Shown here in pieces: positions 37,615 through 48,480 of a stretch of 64,000 nucleotides of DNA. The stretch comes from Promerops cafer (lineage: Eukaryota; Chordata; Aves; Passeriformes; Nectariniidae), in NCBI GenBank assembly GCA_013398275.1, contig VZSE01002180.1:1915-65914 (forward strand), read 5' to 3'. Below the pieces are notes generated by a model that was not told the DNA's origin, searched no databases, and saw only the letters and a program-made list of their open reading frames with translations. Position 1 is the first letter of the stretch. Every line of letters begins with the position of its first letter. The position numbers and the translations under genes were made by a program.

Positions 37615-40600
37615 CACGCCATCAGCAGATGACTGCTGCCTCTGCATGTCAACCCTGCCTCTGGGCTACAGGCAGTGAGTTTGTCAGCAAGGTCTGGAGA
37701 GAGAGCTGCCACAGTGCATTGATGATACCAATGGGCATGGTGGAGAAGGGATGTCAGAGCCTGGATTAGGAGCAGAGCAGCTGGAAGGGGGTTGGCAGGG
37801 GCTGGGGGATCATTGGAGCAGCACAGGAGGGTGCCCCACTTACTTAACAGCTGCAGAAATTCCAAGGAGCTGTTTTCTCCCCTGTCAGAGCCCAGGAGCT
37901 CATCGTGCCTCCTGAAAGGCTGGGGTGTGCAAGCTTGGGGCAGCGCTGGCACTGAAAAGAGAAGCAGGGCTGTCTCATGGAGCCAGCTGAAGAAACAGGC
38001 AGGGGTTTTGAGCTGGTGACTGGGAATTTTCAGGGTACTGCAGCACAATTTTCAGCATCCAGTGTCTTGTCCCCCGCCTAACAGATCAACGTCATCAGCA
38101 TGAATTCAGACACCATCATTTATATTTCAATCTGTTACAGAAACTAGATCCTTTTTTACCAATCCCTGCTGTCTGCAGGTGAAGGCAACAACTTCTGTTA
38201 CAGCAGAAGTGCTCCCTCCATTTGCCTCAGCCCTTTCCACTGCCCTTGCCTGCAATGGTTGCTATTTTTATCCTCTGTAAAAACAGTACAATCAACTCCC
38301 TCTGCTACCAAAGGAGCTCTGATGGATAATTTAATACCAAACACTGAGATGATTAGGGGTGCAGGGCGGCTTTATTACAGTCAGAGAGAAGCTGAACAGG
38401 CGAAGGTTGTGCTGCAAGTCTGAAATCTCCCAAAAATAGCAATGTGGAAAGCCCACAGGGGGGGAAAGCTCTACGGAAGTGTCAAATGCTGAAAGAACCT
38501 GGTGGCTCAGGGGAAAAGAGAAGCTCCTTAGAATGGGGGCTGTTCACCCGTTAAACCCCAGCCTCCAAAACAGGCTGGCTTCTGGTGTAGTCAAACAAAA
38601 CATGAGGTGGCTGTTCAAGCTGTCAATGAGTCAAACAAATCAGGCCATGCCTTTAATTACACCACTGCTGCTGGACCAAAAGAGGAGTAAACAGCTCTAC
38701 TTTCCCCACAGGAGGAAAGACACAATTTCTTTGAAGCTCTATTGATGTCAGAGGTCATCTGTTTTACTTTTTTTCCACCACTGGCTCTACCTGTTGTTCA
38801 CCTCCCTGTACTGTTGGAGGAAAGGGACTCACTGGGTCTTGCAGAGGAGCCCGTGTTATAGTAGACTGTATTCCCTCTGACAGCTTCTGCTGACAGGAAG
38901 GTGCCCTCATGCTGAGCTGTGCACACAGGTTACATGGCAAAACTCCTTTTGAGTGGCGTAGATCTGCACTCTTGCAGATGTGCTGGTATAAATACATCTG
39001 TATTGGGATAGCTAGTCCTGTAGATAAATTAAATTAAATGACTCTTCTTGTCTAAAATAGATATACTCGTTATACTAGAACAATTTATGCACTAAGGGAA
39101 TTAGTCATATAACTATATACAGCAGTTGAAATGGGATTTACCAGCTAGTGGGATGAATATTTATTCTTATCCATACAGAAGTAAGTACAGGTTTATTATT
39201 AATCTGTCCTATGTAGCAGACACAGTATGGACCCATATGGCTAGCAGCATGAATCTTACAACAGTGAACTTCCTATATAGTTTGTTTCCAGGATATATCA
39301 ATAAAAAAACCCCCAAACACCTTGCAAAAATAATTTGGACAGGACAAAGAGTGCCTATGCACAGTCTGAACAGCTGTTTTGAAATAATTATGGCTAGAGT
39401 TAGGTTATAATCCTTCCTTCTGTCCAAACCCCTTCTGGCTTTGAGACTTCTAGTCATACCAGTATGATAAAGGAAAAACCTTTCTCTTCTTTGATGGCAT
39501 TTCAATAAGATTCTCAGCTTATGTGAACTCTGCCTACACCAGTTAACAGAGTGGCTTCTTAGTTGGAAACCCTGTTTAAACTTGAGACAGATCATCATGG
39601 CACTGTGGGGAGAGCACCCAGGCTGGGTCTCCCTGTCCATCTTCCTGATGCACTGGGCTCAGCTCCGTGCCCCTGGTCCTTTGCAGGGTGTTGGCACAAG
39701 GGAGACACCAGGGATTGACCTCAGCATTGATGAGTGCCAGTCCTGGGGCCAGGGCAAACTCATTTCTTTTCTCTTGGCTGTGCCAAGGAGCAGAGACCAG
39801 TGAGCATTAATACTGAGTTGGAGCATTCACATTCCACCCACTGCTACCACTTTAGTCGTACATTGATATACCCCAGCCTTGGGGCTTACAAGATCTGGCC
39901 TTTGCTAGCATTTTGCTAAAGCCCAGCAACAAGACTTCTATTTTGTCTGGCAGGGCTCATTTCAGAGAGGCCTGGTCCCCGGAGAGGCAGCTGACATTCT
40001 CTTTCTTCATTTCATCCTGCCAGCTGTCTTCTCAGTTCTGTCTTTTAGACCTGTTTTTGTTCCTGGGCAGAAATACTTGTGCAGGTCAGCACTGAGCTTT
40101 CATTCAGTAGCAAGCTAAGGAATTTTTCAATGGCATAATGTTAGCCTATTTTAATCCCTATATAAATTCACTCTCCTATAGCCTGGATACATTTTATTTA
40201 ATGACAACATTAAGCCACATCAAGAAAACAAATGGAAGTCGGAGAGGTAAAAAAAAGTCCCAAACCTTTTCTTTTGGCTGTCTCAGACTGCAAAGTGGAT
40301 GAAGAATGCAGAAATACACCTTACACTGCCCCACCTTGGTGACTTTTCCAGGCCAGCAGAGCGGTTACTCAGTACCTGCTATTTCAGTTCCTAGCTCAGC
40401 TGCAGATGTCACTACAAAGATAAATTTTCTACCTTTTGCTGGGAGTTGCTGACGTAAGGAATAAGACGCCCAGTAGCAGATTCCAACCTTGTGTCTCCCA
40501 ACCATCATGGAATGATGCAATGGTTCTCTGAGTGTTTGGCAGTTCACCAACACCAACAGATTTTCCAAGTAGGAATGTCAACCAAAAAAGCCTTCTTCCT

Positions 40601-41963
40601 GGCTAAGAAAAAAATCTCCCTCTGAGCCATCTCCATCTCTGCTTCCCCAAGGTCCCAATTACAGCCATGTAAGAAACTCTCCTCTCCCTTTCCTTTGCTT
40701 GCAGCCATGTCTTTGTGGTGTGGGTGGAATTGCTCTTTGTAGGTAGCAGTGCCCCGGGGCTTCATTCTGTGAATCTCACTACAGCAGCCACCTCTTCTTA
40801 TCTGCCAATCAAGGTATTCTCCCACTAGTCATTTTATAATCTACCACGTAATACTTTACAATCTACTGTAGGGTAGACTTTTGACAAGATATTTCATGGT
40901 TTATTCAGAGTAAATGCACACTAAGCTCATTTAATCTAAAATCCATGCAGTTTCCAAAATTTCCTGTGCTCTCTGTATCCTCTTTATAAAGATACCAGCT
41001 TTTCCTCCTGCAGCTTGGATTCTAACGGGACTTTATTTCATTCCTCTACTTTCTCTCTTCCTTCTTTAACTTAAATTTGCTGCCAGCTTCTCCTGAAGAC
41101 AAGGGCAAAGCTGTGATGGACTTCAGCAGGTGAAAAGCTGGGTCTTTAGCTGCCACGCTCATCTACCAGAAGTGAGACCAGCCTCACCTCCATAGGACGT
41201 GAGGGCACCTTTGAAACACATTATCCACCGTAAAAAGCAGGCTGCCCAGCAGCACAGCTGCAGGCAGACATTCACTCAACAGCAGATCGAGTTACCAGAA
41301 ATCAGACTTGTGAGCTACCACACTTACCCCGAGCTTTACACATTAGTCCTGGCAAATGCTGAGAAAAGAATCATAAAGTGAAAATCATGTTGTTGTTCCA
41401 AATAGATGTGCTGCATGCCAGCACATGAGAGGTCTGGTGGCTGCAAATATAATGTCATTGGGAGCCATTCTTATGTCCTGACTGGTTGGGAGAGTTTTGG
41501 TGACAGCAGCATTTCGTTGGACACAGCTCCTACAGCGTGGCTCCCTGTGAGCAGCCTGAACATTCCCCGGGTGCCTCTCCCACTGCAGTGCAGGGCTGTT
41601 ACTGCCCGAGCACCACAGCTGAGGGTTCAACTTGCTGCCAGCACCTCACTGCCACTAGGGCCAGTGATGCTTTAGAGGTGTGTATCTTCTCCATCCCTGC
41701 TGAGCAGTAAAATCAAACCCTTCTTATGCATGTGGGCTTGCCCCAGGGTTTCTGCAGCTGGGCTGAACTGGTCCCATCTGTCACCACCGGCTGCGTTGGA
41801 CACGCAATGTGCCTTCCTGCAGGGTAAGTCCTGGTGTCAAGGGCCTGGGCTGCAGCTGCTGCACACCCAGATGCCCCTAGATCTCAGGTATCAGTGGGGG
41901 ATTTTGTGGAGGTAAAGGGATACATTGACCAAATTCCTTGCCCCTCATTCCTTCTTTTGTTTT

Positions 41964-42880
41964 CACAGAATATGTTGAATTAGAAGGGACTGTTCAGGAT
42001 CATCGAGTCCAGCTCTTGACCCTGAGCAGGACACCTCAAGAATCTCACTATGTGCCTGAGAGCATTGTCCAAATGCTTCTTGAACTCTGTCAGGGATGGT
42101 GCTGTGACCACTTCCCTGGGGAGTTTGTTCCAGGGCCCAACCACCCTTTGCATGACCAACCTTTTCCTGATATCCAACAGAAAACCACCCAACTCAGCTT
42201 CATGCTGTTTCTTCAGGTCCTGTCACTGAAGAGGTTGATACCTGACCCTTTGCTGCCCTTCTGAGGATGTTGAAGGCCACAATGAGCTCTCTCCTCTTCT
42301 CCAGGCTGAACAGACCAAGTGACCTCAGCTACTCCTCATAAAGATTCCGCTCCAGACCCTTCACCATCCTCATGGCCTCCTTTGGAAGTTCTGTAACATC
42401 TTTATGTCTTTCTTATATTGTGGCACCCAAAACTGTCCCCAGCACTCGAGGTGAGGCTGCCCCAGTGCAGAGCAGAGTGGGACAATCCCCTCCCTTGCCT
42501 GGCTGGCCATGCTTCCCCTGATGTCCCCCAGGACATGGCTGGCCCTCCTGGCTGCCAGGGCACTGCTGGCTCCTGTTCAGCTTGCCATTGACCAGGACTC
42601 CCAGATCCTTTTCCATGGTACTGCTCTCCAGTCTCCCCAGTCCATACAAGCAGCCAGGGTTGCCCTGTCTCAGGTGCAGAATCCAGCACTTGCCCTTGTT
42701 AAACTTCATGCAGTTGGTGATTGCCCCTCTCTACTTGTCGAGGTCTCTCTGCAGGGCGTCTCTGCCCTCAAGGGAGTCAACTGCTCCTCCCAATTTAGTG
42801 TTGGCAACCTTACTTCGTATTCATTCCAGTCCTGCATCCAAGTTGTTAATGAACATTTTGAGTAATTTTGTTGGAATTAC
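41964..42880 (-). mobile_element. CR1 LINE, 5'-truncated, 3' part of ORF2 and 3' UTR
   Basis: This is the best-preserved transposon in the window. The 3' end on the plus strand starts CACAGAATATGTTGAATTAG with GGATCATCGAGTCCAGCTC following, a typical avian CR1 end. Reading leftwards on the minus strand, frames encode the CR1 ORF2 C-terminal signatures MKFNKGKC and EKDLGVLVNGKL (frame 42,709-42,413), then WNKLPREVV (frame 42,192-41,980). The frame changes and stops between these blocks show it is dead. The 5' end fades at about 42,870-42,900. It is antisense to BAG5, as are the other CR1 copies here. Confidence 0.92.
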
Positions 42881-43129
42881 TCATTCCTCATGTTCTGAGG
42901 AAGCCTCTGCTCTGTGGTAGACCCTCAGGATGTTGAGCAGACACATAGGCAATGAATGGCCCAGAATTTTGTGAGGCCACCATGATTTTGCAGATTTTTC
43001 CTACCAGGAGGTTTTGTGAGGAGTGAAACGTGTGGGAATGGTGAGCCCACAGCAGGGGGCAGTGCTCTATGGAAAATCCATCCACCGTCCTTCAGCCATT
43101 TTGAGCATGGAAACTGTGACGTTCCTGAC
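42881..43129. other. Intergenic spacer
   Basis: Nothing recognised between the CR1 copy and the next candidate regulatory segment; the CR1 5' limit may extend slightly into it. Confidence 0.5.
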
Positions 43130-43620
43130 CTAGCAGCATGGAGCTTCATTAACATCCCTCTTGCTCCCTGTCCAGGAAGAATGATTGTAATCGAGAGACG
43201 ATTGTACACAACCCTCTCTGCACAACGTACGCTTTGTTTCTATCTCAGAGACACACATGGTTTTGAGCTCGAAGAAAATGATCAGATGTTTCCCTGTTTA
43301 AATCCATGTGTGTATTTTCCCAGATGTATCTGGAGTCTCTTTGGGCCATTCCTAGAAAGAAAACTCAAAAGGCCAAGGCACCTCCAGAGCACCCTGAGAA
43401 ACGAGCCCTCGGCAGCTGGCCTGTCTTTATCAGCCGTCATTCAGGAATCACATGCTACCCCAAGAGGGGCCATTTTAATTAAACTTAAGACTACTGCCAG
43501 CCTTTCCTCTCGACTCCAGCGTCAGCCCTTTTCCTATGTTTACTGCAGACACATCCTGCCTGGAACTCTGTCCAAACACAACAGCATCTTGCAAATAAAC
43601 ACTCAGCAGTGAAGTCCAAG
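43130..43620. promoter_or_regulatory. Candidate conserved non-coding segment
   Basis: Repeat-free DNA with retained CpG (TAATCGAGAGACGATTG, ACAACGTACGC, GAGCTCGAAG, CTCGACTCCAGCGTC) and AT-rich TF-like words (TTTTAATTAAACTTAAG). A 198-codon plus-strand frame (43,016-43,612) covers it but resembles no family; conserved non-coding DNA is a better reading than an exon. Judged by eye. Confidence 0.3.
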
Positions 43621-45479
43621 CCTTTTCTCCTGCCTGTTTGCATGGCCCTGTGCTCGTCCCCAGAGACAGTGGCTGTGCTGTGGAATGACAGAGCACTGTC
43701 CGGGAGGGAGCAGGGACAGGCAGCCCTGGTGACCCAAGTTGCACCTCACTCCTGCGATTTAAACCAACTTAAAGCTTTGTTGTTTTCTCATTGTTTTGGA
43801 CCATGTTGCCACTGGGGAGCTCAGCTGGAGGTAGTAAGGAGCTCTCTGTTCCCCTCTCCATCTCCTCTTGCCGAAGCTCTCAGATGCAAAGCTCTCAAGG
43901 CGATACCATGTGTGAACCTTCACAGTGCTTCCTGCAAGTGTCAGGGCAGTGAGAAGATTTTCCTATCTAATCTGTATCTATGTACTTGCTTAGACTTGTA
44001 ATAGGTGCAAGAGAGTGAGACTGTTCTTGCTGGTCCTGCCCTTCCCCATGTCCTCTGCTCACTCTCCTGCTGCTGACATTTCTGTGGAAACCACAGAACT
44101 GGCATTCAGGGTAAAAGGGGTTTGGAAAGGATTTCAGGTTCTTGAAGAATTCTTTCACACCATAGGCTTTGTCTCCTACATCCCCAGAGGTCCCACAGGT
44201 CCCTGAAGCTACCAGAAGAGGCATGGTGGAGCTGCCCAAGCTTTCAAGGGCCTCACAATGTTGGCCCTGTGCTTTGCTTTTTGTTTTTGTGATCTCTGCT
44301 CCCTGGCTTATCCCCTGATCCCTTTCTCCTCCCCTCTCTGACGTGCCTCTCTGGCTTTCCCAAGCACTATGCCAAGATGCTAATTACATTCCTCATGCTG
44401 CTGTGTTTCCATTAATGGCTGAGGACTTGGACCCATTCCTCTTTCCTTCTCTCCTCCCAGCATACCTGTCCCTGACCCAGAGATGGTCCTGTCCCAGGCA
44501 AAGAGCCGGTGCTGAGGGTGCCACATGGGGTGGGGCAGGACTCTGAAATCCAAGTGAGCAGAGAGGAGACAGCCTGCACGTTGCCCAAACACAAATGTGA
44601 AAGGTGGGACTTGTCACCCCAAGGTTACACACCCAGGCTCAAGAAGCAATTAGACAAACTCACTGAAGGCAAATATGCCCAGGGCTACTAAACACACAGA
44701 CACGACCCCTAAATGAGAACATCCCTGAGCTGTGGGTTGCAGGGCCAGGTGAGTGTTCTGGGAAAGGAGCCCATATTTTTGCTCTGTTTGTAGCTCTTCT
44801 CAGTGTTGTACCAGCAAGTGCTCTGCAAAGTCAGAAAAATCATATGAGACCATAAATTTTCTTCCACAGGATTCTCTCTCAAAATATCCCCTGCCATATT
44901 CCCGCTTGCTTTCTTCCAGGTTTTCAAAATACGTGAGCCAATTGTCCAAGACAGGGAGCAGGGAACTGGCTTCACCTTGTGAGTGGTGTACCAAGGTGGC
45001 AATGATTTATCTGGCAAAAGAGAGCTCATGCAGATGGCTGCCTCTCAGTCCCTCTGTCCACAGATGCAGAGTGTACCATTTTAGCACCAGGAATCCTCCT
45101 GGTTCACTGGTGGTACCCAAAAAGAAGTTTTTGATATCCAAAATGAAAGCTTTTCAGTGATGTGCTGAAAGCCACACAGGATTTGATGGGAAGCTCTCCA
45201 GTCAATCTCAGACCTCAGCATTGCTGCTTGGCCTGTTGCTGTTCATCCAGGAGCTGCTGCTGCCCATCTTGCCTGCACCCACCCTGTCCCCTCTGTGGGC
45301 TGGGTTCATGTCACATATTCATTATCACTATCCGGCCCCAGCCTTGGGGTGCTGTGGGGTTCCTGTGCCTCCCCTTGACTGTGCCTCCTCAGAGGGGCAG
45401 ATCTGGGTCCCAAATTGTGTCTATATAGAGGAGGGGGCAGTCCTGGGAGAGCTGCCACTGCATCACACCAGTCCCCCAA
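43621..45479. other. Intergenic, nothing recognised
   Basis: No exon, RNA gene or confident repeat identified. Frames here are short and overlap on both strands. Confidence 0.5.
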
Positions 45480-45890
45480 GACAAGCTGCACCAGATCTGC
45501 TTAAAGCAATAGTCACCCGAAGGCTGTGCAGCGTCGCTCGCAGAAAAGGCTCGGGAAGCTGTTGTGCAAAGCTGACCTAATTTACAGCTTTCGGTGCTAT
45601 TCTAGTAGTTTGGGATGTAGTGAAAAGGAACCTGGCATCTATCCTCATTTAATACCCATCTCAGCCTGACTTTGAAATGTCCTACTGAAAGTGCAGCCAA
45701 GGGAAACTTTTTTTTTAACAGACCAACAGCCAAGGGGGGAGTAAAAAGCAGGGAAGAGGGAGTGAGAAAGAAAGCAACAAACAGCAACCAAGGATTTGGG
45801 GGCTGCAAATAGCTCCATGAATAATATTATCCCCTGGAAATCAAGTGGCTGGAAACACTTGCCTGACCCAATATGCAAATCTGTCCTGGG
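45480..45890. promoter_or_regulatory. Candidate conserved non-coding segment
   Basis: Contains a CpG-bearing patch (AGTCACCCGAAGG, CAGCGTCGCTCGC, GGCTCGGG) followed by AT-rich TF-like words (CCATGAATAATATTATC, CAATATGCAAATC, the latter containing an octamer-type ATGCAAAT). No repeat or coding signature. Low-confidence visual call. Confidence 0.25.
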
Positions 45891-47895
45891 AAGGGATGGG
45901 GCAGACGGGATTTCTTGTACCCAGCGCTGGGCTGTTCAGGGGGTACTCAGTCCTCAAGGGCTGGGCACAGCCAGAGGTCTTCACCATGTGTGCCACCTTT
46001 GGGGATGCCACTAGTAATGAGGTCAGGTCATTTTCGTGAAAATTGGGTGGATGCTTTGAGGAGGAAGGGGATGCATGTGGTGGGTGAGGGTCAGCATTTG
46101 CCCAGGGGAGCTCAGAGCACCTTGTGGTGGGAGCCCCTCTGCGCCCACAGATAAATGTGGATGGGGCTTCAGGGACAGACAGGGATCCCTTGCAACTGCC
46201 CTGGGGAATGTGGACCTTTTCTGAGAACAGCAAAGAGCCTCCAACCCTGTGGCATGCCTGTCACTGGCGCCGTGCCACCAGCCCCTGTCTTGCAGCACAT
46301 GAAGGGCGGATGCTTCACTCTCTGCCCTGCCAAGGCAGCTCCAGCCGGCCCCGCTGGGAACGCGCTGCAGCAAACACACCTCTGTTTACAAAGTACTCAA
46401 GGATAAAGGCCCTGGGAGTGCACCACGGGAGGCAACAGATCCTGAGGAAGGCAAAGGGCATTTGCTCGCCCTTGTCCTTGTCAGCCTGTGGCATGGAGGG
46501 GCCTTTGCTGCCATGTCCCTGCAGAGGAAGGGCCGTCCCTCCTGCTGGCCTCCGTGGTGCTTCCTGAGGGATGTGGCTGCTGGATCCAGGCCCCTCTGTT
46601 CCCAGGAGCCAGCGCAAGACCAAGACAAGGACTGTGTTTTTTACCTGGCAGTTTCTCCGGACATTTTCATGTGTGCTAAACTTGGCTCTCCAGGGCAGAG
46701 AGGTCCAAAATCAGAGTGACTTCTGTGAGTAGAGGTTATTAGGTTCCAGTGACACATAATGTATCTCTAGACATTTCCTCATCCCCAGTGCACACGTGTA
46801 CAGCATTCCCAGGACAGTATTTCACAGTGGCTGTCTGCTCTCAGTGACACACAGGGACTGGCATGCTGGCCTGGCACAGTAGGTAGAAACCACAATAAAT
46901 GTGTCCTGGCAGAGGTGTTTGCACACAACTGGCATTTTTGCCCTCAGAGTCCAGACAGATGTGGTCACACTATAGTCTATCAATGCTCTCGCTGTGCCAT
47001 TTCAGATCCCTTCCAGGGGTTGGTCTGCTCCCACCCAATGGCTCATCTCGCTCTGAAGACTTTTCCTCCATTTCTAACAGGAAAATTCTTCTCTTTTTCT
47101 CATGACTCTGTTTTGACTTCCTACCCTTTCCCCTCCTTGGATAACCTTGTAACTGTTTTAATATGGAATTATTGCCTCTCTTTATGGCAGGGAGCTCGGG
47201 GATCACAGCAGTGCCTGCTTTTTGTTTTCATGTGACACATCATTACATGTTCTGCACTTTTTATGTTTATTTGGGGAGTTGTCCCCATGGATGTTACAGT
47301 GCCTCAGTCCAGCTGCCTCTGGTGCAAATAATTCAGAGCATCCCTTTAGCATCAACACCCCTTTAAAGTATTTGTCACTGGAGAGTTAAGAGAGCTTCCA
47401 GAACCGTGATACATCTTGTCAGTCTCACATGAGAGGCCAGGACATTGAACTTGAGCATAAGGTAGCAGGACTTGAATTAAAATTAATTTGTGTAGCACAT
47501 TGGTGCCTGCAGTACACCTGATAGAGCTGGAGCCAGCAGACACCATCAGCAATTTGCGGGGGTGCAGCTTGTTGGCCTCTCTCCAGATGGACCCAGAGTG
47601 GGCTCATTCCTCCTTTAATACAAGGAGCAATTGCAAAACTTCTAAAGACTGAGGTCTGCTGCACATTGGTTCACCCTTTTGTGTGCCCAGGCAATTTGCA
47701 CAGGTTTTGAAGGATGAACCCTGCAATGGCTCCCTTGGATATCGAGGTACCGACGGGACTCAGCGGTATCATTGTGCTGCCTGGCACACAGTTGCAGTGG
47801 GTAGGTTCCATGCTCTTACCAGAGCCTCTGTGCTTTGGTCTGCAAATTCACGTGTGGCAGAAACCAGCCCTTAAGCTACAGAGAGCTGCACTTGA

Positions 47896-47970
47896 GCTCC
47901 TTTCTCAGCCAGTTCTGTAGTGTTGTTCTTCATTTGTCGAGGATGGACTTTTAAATTTTAATCACTGGTC
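47896..47970 (+). repeat. Dispersed direct repeat, copy 1
   Basis: Shares TCTCAGCCAGTTCTGTAGT, then ATTTGTC-AGGATGGACTT and AATCACT, with the copy at 48,410-48,480 in the same orientation, with scattered mismatches and a short indel. It could be a local segmental duplication or two members of an unrecognised repeat family. Confidence 0.85.
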
Positions 47971-48409
47971 ACACAGCAGAGCCTGAAGGTGCTGTTGTGT
48001 AGGGTTAAATGGAAAAGGTTCTCCATAATTACAGCGAAATTGCTAATGTGAGGGTCAGTTTTAACACAAGCTTTAATTTTAACCACAATTGCTTTGAAGA
48101 CTGACAGACACAAAAGGGATCCAAGCCTGTTTGAGTTCAGATGTGAATTCTGCCCTGTGGTAGGACAAACAAATGGCAGAGCTCAACATCTCCAGGTATA
48201 ATGAAGTTTGATTTTCTTGATACCACAGCTGAAAATCTGACTCTGGTCTTTGCAGCACAGGTGTTGCTGACCCTGGGAATGTTTGCCTGGGTGTAGCTGT
48301 GTGGAATGGGTCAGGGTGAGGCTTTCAGCATAGTCTGAGTGTGGTTTGCAGCATTGCCTAAGATTTGCAGCACAGGCTACAAGGCCAGGAGCAACTGACC
48401 TCATGTATG

Positions 48410-48480
48410 GCTCCCTTCTCAGCCAGTTCTGTAGTATTGTTCTCCATTTGTCTAGGATGGACTTGAATTTAATCACTAGT
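48410..48480 (+). repeat. Dispersed direct repeat, copy 2
   Basis: Second copy of the repeat at 47,896-47,970, about 514 bases downstream, roughly 85-90 percent identical by eye. The flanks share only short words, so the duplication either was short or its edges have decayed. Confidence 0.85.

Larger units (their letters stand above)
33671..41963. other. Intergenic, no recognisable gene
   Basis: About 8.3 kb without a recognised exon or confident transposon. It includes an AT-rich simple stretch at 35,636-35,762 and a 30-bp tandem pair at 37,551-37,614. The 204-codon minus-strand frame at 37,434-38,048 spans that tandem pair and resembles no family I know. The 39,000-39,420 stretch is AT-rich and may be old repeat DNA, but I cannot name a family. 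Confidence 0.5.

Noticed and set aside
37434..38048. 204-codon minus-strand frame
   Set aside because: It includes a perfect tandem duplication, shows no domain or homologue I recognise, and has no visible splice or promoter context.
41980..42920. Plus-strand frames across the CR1 copy
   Set aside because: They are antisense translation of a LINE; the real signatures (MKFNKGKC, WNKLPREVV) are on the minus strand.
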